Positions 52,687 to 60,667 of a DNA stretch of 64,000 nucleotides are shown piece by piece. The position numbers were made by a program, and so were the translations under genes. The notes under the pieces were generated by a model. It was given only the letters and a program-made list of their open reading frames with translations, had not been told where the DNA came from and ran no database searches. The first letter of the stretch is position 1. The number at the start of each line of letters is the position of its first letter. Source of the stretch: Flavobacterium fragile (GTDB lineage: Bacteria > Bacteroidota > Bacteroidia > Flavobacteriales > Flavobacteriaceae); NCBI RefSeq assembly GCF_023634865.1, contig NZ_JAMLJN010000005.1, forward strand, positions 175,879 through 239,878, read 5' to 3'.

Positions 52687-53301
52687 TTATCTAAATTTAA
52701 AAGCTACTAAAAAAGCTACCACCGAAATGATAATGCCAAACATGAAAAACGTATACGCTATTCGAAGCAATCGGTATTTCTTTTCTAAAACAATCCCCAA
52801 ATTATACAAATCTTTAATCATAGAATTATAAACATATTCTTTGTCCTTGATAAGTTCGTTCATGGCCCAACTATAATCTTCAAAAGACATTTTGTAAAAA
52901 TTACCAAAAAACAACAAATTAACCTTTTTGTCTTCTACTTCTTTACGGGTAAAACTTCCATTAGTAATACTCGGACGCGTGGCTAAAATGGCAAAAGTTA
53001 TCGCAATCACACTAGAAATAATTAAAATCAGGGTTGGGATGATTAAATGCGCATTAGAAGGATTATCTAACTTCGGAATAATCGTAGTCAATGAAACCGA
53101 AATAATAATAGCGTTGACCGATAGTAAAATATTCGCTTTATTATCAACCATACCACTTAAATTGTTATGATTGTTTAGCGTAGTACGAAACATGGTATCA
53201 ATTCCACGTTCGGTTCTTTCTTTATTTTTCTTTTTACCTCCTTCGATTTCTACACTTGAAGTTGAAGTTATATCTTGATTTTGAGTATAGTTTTCTTCCA
53301 T
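52687..53301 (-). CDS. PycTM (DUF5706) Pycsar-effector-like membrane protein
   Basis: A 204-residue protein. The start is set at the ATG at 53301 (MEENYTQNQD), 2 bp after the GAF-HD stop and in another frame; the longer ORF reads back into the HD gene. The family core is clear: ERGIDTMFRTTLNNHNNLS, DNKANILLSVNAIIISVSL, ATRPSITNGSFT and NLLFFGNFYKMSFEDYSWAMNE. Three membrane helices are seen (~85-105, ~115-138, ~180-203). In Pycsar defence such proteins are opened by cCMP or cUMP, but no pyrimidine cyclase gene is near. In many flavobacteria this domain is fused behind an HD domain; here the HD lies on the upstream gene. Confidence 0.88.
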   Translation of the reverse strand: MEENYTQNQDITSTSSVEIEGGKKKNKERTERGIDTMFRTTLNNHNNLSGMVDNKANILLSVNAIIISVSLTTIIPKLDNPSNAHLIIPTLILIISSVIAITFAILATRPSITNGSFTRKEVEDKKVNLLFFGNFYKMSFEDYSWAMNELIKDKEYVYNSMIKDLYNLGIVLEKKYRLLRIAYTFFMFGIIISVVAFLVAFKFR

Positions 53302-53303
53302 AA

Positions 53304-56210
53304 TTATTGATTTTGCAATTGTGCTGCAATTATTTTCAAATTCTGTTCTTTCAAACGTTGCCAGTGTTTTTGGGCATACGTGGTGTAATAGTGATGTTGT
53401 TCTAAAAATTCGATGTTGAGTGTAAACCAATCGAAGTTACAATATTTTTTGTCAATATCGTGTTCCCATTCTTTTCGTAAACGTTCTAGCGTTTCGGGAT
53501 AATTTTCATTGGCCAAATGCACATAATCAGCATCTTTCATAATAGCTTCCAATGGACTTTCAGGAACATGATGATATTGGGTAGCCAAAATCAAACGCGA
53601 TACCATTTCTTGTAACGATACCGTTGCCTTTTTTGAAGATAAAAATTCCTGAGCTAAACCAACACTTCGCTGTTCATGATTCTCAGAACATTCAACATAT
53701 CCAGCATCGTGAAACCAACCCGCTAAAAGTAAAGCCTTAGTGGCGGTCTCTTCCACTTGTTCCGCCTTACATAAAGTTTCGATAGCTGCCACCACATCTT
53801 TTGTATGTTGTAAGTTGTGATACGAAAACTTGCCATCCAAACGCTCTTGTAAAAGTTGGGTAATGAATTTTTCTGCCTCAAGTATCAAATCAGAATCATC
53901 GTGTTTTACTTGTACACGAAGGGCTTTTAATCCAGAAACCGATTGCAAATCCTCTACTTCCAACTTTTCTATTGTAGCTTCTAATTTATCCTTGTGCTGT
54001 AAGAACTTAATGTACTTGAGGTATTCTTTTTCTTCCGATACATTAGAATACACAATGGTGATTTTTCCTTGTTGTGTAATACGCTCGTTTGAGTTTTTAA
54101 CCAATGCTTTATCGATGCGTTTTTTCACCACTTCATAACGCGCATTGTAAGAACCGTCAACATCAAAACGTTTTTCATCCATTCTAAAACGAATCGAAAT
54201 CGGCGTGCTAAATGCTAAGATTAAAGACGTTACATCCAGCGCACAAGGTAAGTTTTTTTTAATTTTGTGATGTTCAATCTCCATTTCGCAAAGCGTTTCC
54301 AATTGCCACAAACGCAAATTATGCAAATACATCAAACTAAATTCTTCGTTAGGTTCTATAGAAGCCCCTATATATAAATTATGTTCAACCCCATCAGTTT
54401 TAAAACGCTCATAGTAATGAGGAAAAATTTCCTGAGCAGCTTGCTGTTTCGCATCCAAAATAGCGGCCATTTTCTTATTGATAGCCATGATGGAATCTTC
54501 AAAATCTTTTCGGGTTTGATAAAACATACCCGTCTTTTCATCAATCTTACTGAAATAATCGTTGATTACACTTTTGCTACTTTTATTTAAGCCTGAATGT
54601 TTTAAAAGAGGGTGAATTTCGGTTTCGATATAGTGGTAAATATTTTGTTCTAAATCGTTTTTAAAAGGTTGGTCTAATTCTTCTAAAAAATGTCCCAATT
54701 CAAATTTCTTCTGGTCAATAACACTGATTTTTTTATCGGAATTTAAAACATCTATGAGTCGAATGATGTGATGAATTTGCGCTTTTAAATCAGTAACAAT
54801 AGCATTTATTCTGTTTTCAGAGGATCCTTTGATGTCGATTTGTCCATACAACGGATACACTTCTTTGAAAACAATTTCTTTAAAATTATACTCTTCAACC
54901 GTATTTTTAAAATACAAATAGTTTCTCGCCTCTTTTTTAAATTTCCAATATACACTTGGATGTATCGACGTATATTCTTTCTGAATTATCGCCTCCATTT
55001 GATGCATCATATCAATGCTATACTTTTCGATAGTATCGGACAAATAAGGCAACAGCAAATCTAATTTATGCACGTTGATCGAATTCAAAGCGCGAACACT
55101 AGAGGATGCTAGCTCTATTAGCCCCAAAAGCTTACCATCTTTAGTAACAGGAGCCAATAAGAAACTTTGAACGCCTTCATGCAATAAATGTTGAGAAAAA
55201 CGATCGTTTCCATGTTGTTGGGAAGCATATTCTGTTACGTTTGGAATAACGTAAGGTTGGTTATTTTCAATTAAATTTTCATACGAACCACCACAAAGCA
55301 CATTTTTACAATCGGCTTCTTTTTCATCTAAAAGAATAAAACTTTTGAGGTTTTCATCTCGAAACGGTGGTTTGGTAAATCGATCTTCTTCCTCGTTATA
55401 AAAAGTAAATCCAATTTTTAAATCGGGAATCTTAAATACAGAACGGAAAATCGATTCAAAACTATCATAATGCTGCTCCTCATGCGCATCCGATTTTAAT
55501 AAATTGGATTTTAAATTAGAAACGGCACTCTCAACAGTAACATCGACTAATGATACGATGGCAAATCCTTTCAATATCCAAGAATCTTCGGGAAATGCTT
55601 TTTTCCAAAGATCCAAATCATCATAATTATCAATCAACTCCTCTATTTGTTCCTGAGTTAAAAACGTAGTGCGTTCGGTAGGAAGTATTTCTATAAAATC
55701 ACCATTATATAATATTCGGTAATGCTTTAAAACCCCTTTTTCATCGGGAATATCATAAAACAATGGCTTACCAAAATCAATATTTTGATGGTAATAACGA
55801 TTTAAAATAAGGATACAGTTCATAATGTAGAACTGATGGTCATCCATGTCCCGAATACGGATATCAAACGAACCTTGAGCTTCATTAAGGATTTTCTTAA
55901 ACCGTTCCGAATAGTTAAACGTGATATCATAAAACGGAAGCGTAGCCGCTTTTATTTCGTTGTGCGTTAAAGCAGTTGGAAACAAATCGGCTAGAAGGTA
56001 ATGAATCAGTTCCTCATTTTCATCGAGAAAACTAAGTTGGTCGATTCCTTCTCTAAACTCGGGTTTATTTTGAATTTGGGCCAACAAACCTTTGGCGTAA
56101 TTAGATCGATAATCAATATCAGACAATGCTATAGCTTCCAATGATTCGATAATCTTATGAAAGGAAATCAATACCCTGAAAGGACTTAAATATTTATAGT
56201 TCTTAATCAT
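53304..56210 (-). CDS. GAF-domain protein fused to an HD phosphohydrolase
   Basis: A 968-residue cytosolic protein; the start is set at 56210 (MIKNYKYL) because a -7 box lies at 56225-56232. An N-terminal region of unknown fold (~1-240) is followed by a GAF-like sensor (~270-400, NQPYVIPNVTEYAS, GVQSFLLAPVTKDGKLLGLIE) and a long helical region (~400-770). A C-terminal HD domain (~780-960) carries the metal ligands in SYHNLQHTKDV, GWFHDAGY, TQYHHVP and MKDADYVHL. The HD part closely resembles the domain normally fused to PycTM in this group. It may hydrolyse a cyclic nucleotide. Confidence 0.85.
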   Translation of the reverse strand: MIKNYKYLSPFRVLISFHKIIESLEAIALSDIDYRSNYAKGLLAQIQNKPEFREGIDQLSFLDENEELIHYLLADLFPTALTHNEIKAATLPFYDITFNYSERFKKILNEAQGSFDIRIRDMDDHQFYIMNCILILNRYYHQNIDFGKPLFYDIPDEKGVLKHYRILYNGDFIEILPTERTTFLTQEQIEELIDNYDDLDLWKKAFPEDSWILKGFAIVSLVDVTVESAVSNLKSNLLKSDAHEEQHYDSFESIFRSVFKIPDLKIGFTFYNEEEDRFTKPPFRDENLKSFILLDEKEADCKNVLCGGSYENLIENNQPYVIPNVTEYASQQHGNDRFSQHLLHEGVQSFLLAPVTKDGKLLGLIELASSSVRALNSINVHKLDLLLPYLSDTIEKYSIDMMHQMEAIIQKEYTSIHPSVYWKFKKEARNYLYFKNTVEEYNFKEIVFKEVYPLYGQIDIKGSSENRINAIVTDLKAQIHHIIRLIDVLNSDKKISVIDQKKFELGHFLEELDQPFKNDLEQNIYHYIETEIHPLLKHSGLNKSSKSVINDYFSKIDEKTGMFYQTRKDFEDSIMAINKKMAAILDAKQQAAQEIFPHYYERFKTDGVEHNLYIGASIEPNEEFSLMYLHNLRLWQLETLCEMEIEHHKIKKNLPCALDVTSLILAFSTPISIRFRMDEKRFDVDGSYNARYEVVKKRIDKALVKNSNERITQQGKITIVYSNVSEEKEYLKYIKFLQHKDKLEATIEKLEVEDLQSVSGLKALRVQVKHDDSDLILEAEKFITQLLQERLDGKFSYHNLQHTKDVVAAIETLCKAEQVEETATKALLLAGWFHDAGYVECSENHEQRSVGLAQEFLSSKKATVSLQEMVSRLILATQYHHVPESPLEAIMKDADYVHLANENYPETLERLRKEWEHDIDKKYCNFDWFTLNIEFLEQHHYYTTYAQKHWQRLKEQNLKIIAAQLQNQ

Positions 56211-56224
56211 AGCATTTGTTTTAA

Positions 56225-56232
56225 CAAATTTA
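56225..56232 (-). promoter_or_regulatory. -7 element of the GAF-HD/PycTM unit
   Basis: The minus strand reads TAAATTTG, an exact TAnnTTTG match. It fixes the GAF-HD start at 56210, since an upstream ATG at 56237 would precede the transcript. Confidence 0.5.
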
Positions 56233-56382
56233 AGCAAAATTTAGATGGCAATACCCGACTCTAAACATACTTTAACTTTATGACACTAAAGAAAAAAACT
56301 ATCGAATAAAATTCAGAGTTATTTAAAAATATATAAAGTAACTAAAATAGCTAGGCTTAAAAAGATTTTAAAAAAATGAATC

Positions 56383-56910
56383 TTATTCCACTTTATCGTG
56401 TTGCACCCACAAAAGATCATCGGTATTATACCCAATAGAAGCTGCCTTTTTGAGATATTTTTCTTTAATACGCTGAGGTATCTGAGGAGTTCGCGATAAA
56501 ATCCACAAACAATCCAAACTCTCTCCAGCAACTAAAGCATATTGATACTGATCATCTACAGCAATTACATTATAACCAGAATAAAAAGGACCAAAAAAAG
56601 AAACTTTCAACAAACCTACATTTTCATCGCCAACAAATTTAGCCTTTCCTATAGCTTGTCGCCACTCTTCTTTTTTAGTATGATATCCTTGATTGTCAAC
56701 TTTAATAGTACCATTATCGTTTAAAGAATAGGTTGCTGTAGTATTACTCAAATTACGCTCATATCTAAAATCCAATCGAGCAATTTCATACCATTTGCCT
56801 AAATAACGTTCTTTTTCAAAGGGAGATACAGCTACCGCTCCGTCGGGGATTGAAGTACAAGAAGTAAGCACTAAAACAACTAGTAACGGAATTAAAAATT
56901 TAATTTTCAT
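56383..56910 (-). CDS. Lipocalin (Blc-type) lipoprotein
   Basis: A 175-residue lipoprotein (lipobox LTSC, Cys about residue 18) of the bacterial lipocalin family. The family's YLGKWYEIARLDFRYER opening, the AKFVGDENVGLLKVSFFGPF strand pair and ALVAGESLDCLWILSRTPQI end are clear. Blc proteins bind lysophospholipids or fatty acids at the outer membrane. It stands alone on the minus strand, with a palindromic repeat region upstream. Confidence 0.95.
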   Translation of the reverse strand: MKIKFLIPLLVVLVLTSCTSIPDGAVAVSPFEKERYLGKWYEIARLDFRYERNLSNTTATYSLNDNGTIKVDNQGYHTKKEEWRQAIGKAKFVGDENVGLLKVSFFGPFYSGYNVIAVDDQYQYALVAGESLDCLWILSRTPQIPQRIKEKYLKKAASIGYNTDDLLWVQHDKVE

Positions 56911-57047
56911 GATTATTTGGGGAATAAATATTTTAGCAGGTAAATTTACAAAGTTTTAAACGGTGATCCATTTGAAATGAAATATATTTTTTAAAACATA
57001 CTTTATTCGTTAATCCCTATTTAAGAAGAAACGTCCAAAACAAATAA

Positions 57048-57264
57048 CTTCAGTCCAGTGGACTCCAAAACAACACAAAACATCCCTAAAAACTATCACA
57101 CAACCTCACACCCAAGAGCCATAGGCTCGACCCATATCATAAGGCTGGACTTCAGTCCAGTCGACATAAGCACAACACAAACCGTCCCTGCAAAACTACC
57201 ACACAACCTCACACCCAAGAACCATAGGCTCTACCCATATCATAAAGCTAGACTTCAGTCCAGT
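57048..57264. repeat. Tandem ~103-bp palindromic repeat (REP-like)
   Basis: The 12-mer CTTCAGTCCAGT recurs at 57048, 57150 and 57253, spaced 102 and 103 bp apart. The intervening units are closely similar. Each contains a palindrome of the type GAGCC-ATA-GGCTC (57116-57128; near-copy at 57219-57231) and the middle copy a perfect CTGGACT-TC-AGTCCAG (57145-57160). CCCATATCATAA is also repeated. The region is GC-richer than its surroundings. This looks like an interspersed REP/RAYT-type element. The rest of the 450-bp gap (56911-57360) shows nothing clear. Confidence 0.8.
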
Positions 57265-57360
57265 CAACTCCAACACAATCTCTAGCCATCCCCCACTTTT
57301 AACTAAAAATTAATAAACGTTACCACCATTTAAGCCACAAAACACCTTAATTTTATATCT

Positions 57361-58482
57361 ATGAAAAATGAGAGTAAAAAAGGTTTTTATTTCAAAACAT
57401 ACGAAGCACCGTTTCAAACCCCCTTTGAAAAACTCTTTGATATCTTTAAAGAGCTGATTACCTATACTTCAGGCGATTTTGAAGAAGCTATCAGTTGGTT
57501 AAGACAACTCGATGTAGAATACAAACTCACCACCGAGGACTACACCATAGATGATTTTATCGAAGATCTAAAAGCCCGAGGATACATAAGAGAAGAATTT
57601 GAAGACGACGGAACTTCAGGAGGCATCGGAATTACAGCTAAAACCGAACGTGCCATAAGACAAAGTGCCTTAGAACAAATCTTTGGCAACCTAAATAAAT
57701 CAGGAAACGGAAATCACAAAATCAAACATGCTGGTAGAGGCGACGAACATACCGGCGAGTACCGAGAATTTCAGTTTGGCGACAGTCTTGAACAAATTTC
57801 CCTAACCGAAAGCCTTAAAAACGCGCAAATCAATAACGGAGTGGACGAATTCTCCATCACCGAAAACGATTTAATCGTGGAAGAAGCCCAATACAAATCG
57901 CAAATGTCAACCGTACTCATGATTGATATTTCGCACAGCATGATTTTGTATGGCGAAGACCGAATTACTCCTGCCAAGAAAGTAGCCATGGCACTAGCCG
58001 AACTCATCACTACCCGTTACCCTAAAGACATCCTAGATATTTTAGTGTTTGGTAACGATGCGTGGACCATCAAAATTCAGGACTTACCGTATCTGAAAGT
58101 GGGACCTTATCATACCAACACGGTGGCAGGGTTACAATTGGCCATGGATATTTTAAGACGCAAACGAAATACCAACAAACAAATTTTCATGATTACAGAT
58201 GGAAAACCCAGCTGCGTGCGTGAAAAAGATGGAAGGTACTATATGAACAGCAATGGTTTAGACGAATACATCGTGGACAAATGTTACAATCAAGCCCAAC
58301 AAGCCCGTAAGTTGCACATTCCCATTACTACGTTTATGATTGCTAACGATCCGTATTTACAACAATTCGTAGATAATTTTACCGAAGCCAATCAGGGGAA
58401 AGCATTCTACACCGGTTTGAAAGGACTGGGCGAAATGATATTTAGCGATTACGAAACCAACAGAAAGAAACGAATTAAATAA
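57361..58482 (+). CDS. VWA-domain protein partnering a MoxR-like ATPase
   Basis: A 373-residue cytosolic protein. The first ~170 residues are a helical domain with EAISWLRQLDVEYKL and an acidic region. Residues ~180-370 form a von Willebrand A domain with an intact MIDAS: DISHSM, a Thr in the NTVAGLQLA segment and Asp in FMITDGKPS. VWA/MoxR AAA pairs act as chaperone-like complexes that insert metals or remodel proteins. The AAA gene follows after 35 bp, so they form an operon. Confidence 0.92.
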   Translation: MKNESKKGFYFKTYEAPFQTPFEKLFDIFKELITYTSGDFEEAISWLRQLDVEYKLTTEDYTIDDFIEDLKARGYIREEFEDDGTSGGIGITAKTERAIRQSALEQIFGNLNKSGNGNHKIKHAGRGDEHTGEYREFQFGDSLEQISLTESLKNAQINNGVDEFSITENDLIVEEAQYKSQMSTVLMIDISHSMILYGEDRITPAKKVAMALAELITTRYPKDILDILVFGNDAWTIKIQDLPYLKVGPYHTNTVAGLQLAMDILRRKRNTNKQIFMITDGKPSCVREKDGRYYMNSNGLDEYIVDKCYNQAQQARKLHIPITTFMIANDPYLQQFVDNFTEANQGKAFYTGLKGLGEMIFSDYETNRKKRIK

Positions 58483-58517
58483 CAATTCCCTGTTTAATAC
58501 ATTAGAACAACAGCAAT

Positions 58518-59972
58518 ATGAACCAAATTAAAACATTAGGCGATTTAAAAGCATCCGGATATCAATCAAAATCAATTAAAGACGAACTAAGAAACAACCT
58601 CCGAAAAAAGATTCAAAGTGGAATCCCAACATTTGAAGGCGTTCATGGGTTTGAGAATTCGGTAATTCCGGAATTAGAAAGAGCCATTTTATCCCGTCAC
58701 AACATCAACTTGCTAGGATTGCGAGGACAAGCCAAAACGCGATTGGCAAGAAAAATGGTAACGCTATTAGACGAATACATTCCGTATGTTACAGGATCGG
58801 AGATTAACGACGACCCTTTTCATCCCATCTCCAGATACGCAAAAAACACTATTGCAGAATTAGGAGACAACACCCCAATATCATGGTTACACCGAGACGA
58901 GCGCTTCTTTGAGAAATTAGCCACTCCAGATGTAACCGTAGCGGATTTAATAGGTGACATCGACCCTATCAAAGCAGCCAATTTAAAATTGTCATATGCC
59001 GATGACCGAGTGATTCACTTCGGAATGATTCCGAGAGCCAACCGCTGTATATTCGTCATCAATGAATTGCCCGATTTACAAGCCCGAATCCAGGTATCCT
59101 TATTCAACATTCTTCAAGAAGGCGACATTCAAATTAGAGGTTTCAAATTGCGCATGCCGTTAGACATGCAATTCATATTTACGGCCAATCCAGAAGATTA
59201 TACCAATAGAGGAAGCATAGTAACACCGCTAAAAGATAGAATTGGTTCCCAAATTTTAACCCACTATCCCGAAACCATCGAGATAGCGAAAACCATTACC
59301 CATCAGGAAGCCAAACTAGACAAGACCCAAACCGAAACCGTATATGTTCCATATTTAGCGAAAGATTTACTTGAACAAATCAGCTTTGAAGCCCGAGATA
59401 GCGAATATATCGATTACAAATCAGGCGTATCGGCACGTATGAGCATCACCGCTTATGAAAACCTACTAAGCACCGCAGAGCGCAGAGCACTTAGAAATGG
59501 AACCGATACCACCACTTTACGACTTTCAGATTTCATGGGGATAATTCCAGCCATAACAGGAAAAGTAGAACTTGTGTATGAAGGAGAACAAGAAGGAGCA
59601 GCTCAAGTAGCCGTAAATCTAATTGAAAATGCCATACACACCTTCTTCCCCGCTTATTTCCCAAAAATCGAAAGAATCGAGAAAATAGACGAAAAAAACG
59701 CCTATTCTGATATTGTTGAATGGTTCATTGCCACTGGTTTTAAACTAATGGACGAATGTAGCGACGAAGAATACAAAGAAATTCTAGATGACGTCACTCC
59801 TCTAGAAACACTCATCAACAAATACCAACCCAATATCCTACCGGAAGATAAATACTTTATGAAAGAGTTTGTGTTGTGGGGATTGGTGACCTATAAAAAG
59901 CTAAGCAAAGATCGCTTTGAAAACGGCTATCATTTCAAAGATCCGTTTGGAAGCTATATCAACAAACTGTAA
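58518..59972 (+). CDS. MoxR/magnesium-chelatase-like AAA ATPase
   Basis: A 484-residue ATPase of the family annotated as magnesium chelatase or sigma-54-interacting ATPase. The phosphate-binding loop is GLRGQAKT (Ala72 where Gly is usual, Lys73 intact). Walker B is CIFVINELPDL, with Asn182-Glu183 in place of Asp-Glu. The sensor region FTANPEDYTNRG and arginine finger candidates in TPLKDRIGSQ are present. The residues 115-170 insert is helical. The Walker changes seem to be subfamily traits. It acts with the VWA protein encoded just upstream. Confidence 0.9.
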   Translation: MNQIKTLGDLKASGYQSKSIKDELRNNLRKKIQSGIPTFEGVHGFENSVIPELERAILSRHNINLLGLRGQAKTRLARKMVTLLDEYIPYVTGSEINDDPFHPISRYAKNTIAELGDNTPISWLHRDERFFEKLATPDVTVADLIGDIDPIKAANLKLSYADDRVIHFGMIPRANRCIFVINELPDLQARIQVSLFNILQEGDIQIRGFKLRMPLDMQFIFTANPEDYTNRGSIVTPLKDRIGSQILTHYPETIEIAKTITHQEAKLDKTQTETVYVPYLAKDLLEQISFEARDSEYIDYKSGVSARMSITAYENLLSTAERRALRNGTDTTTLRLSDFMGIIPAITGKVELVYEGEQEGAAQVAVNLIENAIHTFFPAYFPKIERIEKIDEKNAYSDIVEWFIATGFKLMDECSDEEYKEILDDVTPLETLINKYQPNILPEDKYFMKEFVLWGLVTYKKLSKDRFENGYHFKDPFGSYINKL

Positions 59973-59997
59973 CACTTTTTTTACCACTGGTGTTGTC

Positions 59998-60036
59998 AAA
60001 ATCGGATGAATTCAAATAGAATTTGTCCGATTTTTT
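59998..60036 (+). terminator. Intrinsic terminator of the VWA/AAA operon
   Basis: AAAATCGGA (59998-60006) pairs with TCCGATTTT (60026-60034), with a further AATTC/GAATT pairing inside and a T-run following. It starts 26 bp after the AAA stop codon. Confidence 0.88.
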
Positions 60037-60054
60037 ATTTTTTAAATAAACATT

Positions 60055-60320
60055 AGGCTTTCATTAGCCCGATTTTCGCCTTGATAACTAAAGTATGCTA
60101 GACATTCTCAAAAATCGGGTTGGTTTTTAATTTGAGTCAACAAACCTTAGACATAACTATGTCAGTAATCAATATCAGACAATACCAAGGTTTCCTATCC
60201 TTGTATAATGTTGTGAATAGAAAAGTACTTACTTATATATTTATAGTACTTAAATAGTATTTGTTTTGTCAAATTCAAACATTACTTTGATGGATATTCC
60301 CTATACAAAACTGACATTAA
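60055..60320 (-). pseudogene. Decayed copy of the 5' end of the GAF-HD gene
   Basis: This segment aligns by eye with 55990-56285, the first ~70 codons and promoter of the GAF-HD gene. It shares AATCAATATCAGACAAT (60158-60174 against 56130-56146), CAACAAACCTT and TATATTTATAGTACTTAA-like blocks. The start codon is lost (CAT became AAT at 60254-60256) and the frame carries many changes. It is a pseudogene fragment left of a former duplicate or rearrangement; the exact borders are approximate. Confidence 0.75.
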
Positions 60321-60667
60321 GTTTAGGAAATTAAATAAAAAACTATCATATCAATAAAAAATGAGAAAATAGACTTCTAAAACAAATAAAAACCTCGATA
60401 GATTTTTTAAAAAAAGTTTTCTATTTTTTGCATGTTAATTTAAGATTAAGATACTGCTTAATCTGTTTTTTTTAAGATGTTATTAAAGTTTTATCGAAAA
60501 AAAATTGTTTATTTGTCAAGCACAAATATTCTCAAGATATTTTGCATTTAAACCCCAATCACCTAAAACTACAAAAAACTATTAAATCGTCAAATAAAGT
60601 TATATACTTTTTTGGTGATTTTTTATTTGGTAGTAACACTAGTTAATAAATTTATTACAGAAAAAAA
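60321..60667. other. Leader region of the giant adhesin gene
   Basis: A 347-bp AT-rich stretch with no ORF. It contains a terminator-like hairpin (60443-60473) and, further on, a possible promoter: TTTG near 60511-60514 and TATTTTG near 60538-60544 with a 20-23-bp spacer, about 120 bp upstream of the start codon. Confidence 0.4.
60443..60473 (+). terminator. Terminator-like hairpin, possible attenuator
   Basis: AGATTAAG (60443-60450) and CTTAATCT (60457-60464) form an 8-bp stem with a 6-nt loop, followed by G and eight T residues. It lies about 470 bp past the AAA gene and 200 bp before the adhesin start. It could end a small RNA or an attenuated leader. Confidence 0.5.

Noticed and set aside
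52687..56210. A complete Pycsar anti-phage system
   Set aside because: A PycTM-type protein is present but no uridylate/cytidylate cyclase gene is found in the neighbourhood, and HD-linked PycTM proteins are common chromosomal genes in this group.
57048..57264. Possible CRISPR array
   Set aside because: The repeat period of ~103 bp, similar intervening sequence and lack of unique spacers or cas genes do not fit CRISPR.
57058..57285. 75-codon plus-strand ORF through the palindromic repeats
   Set aside because: It only reads through the tandem repeat units, has repeat-derived composition and no conserved start or family; the DNA repeat explains it.
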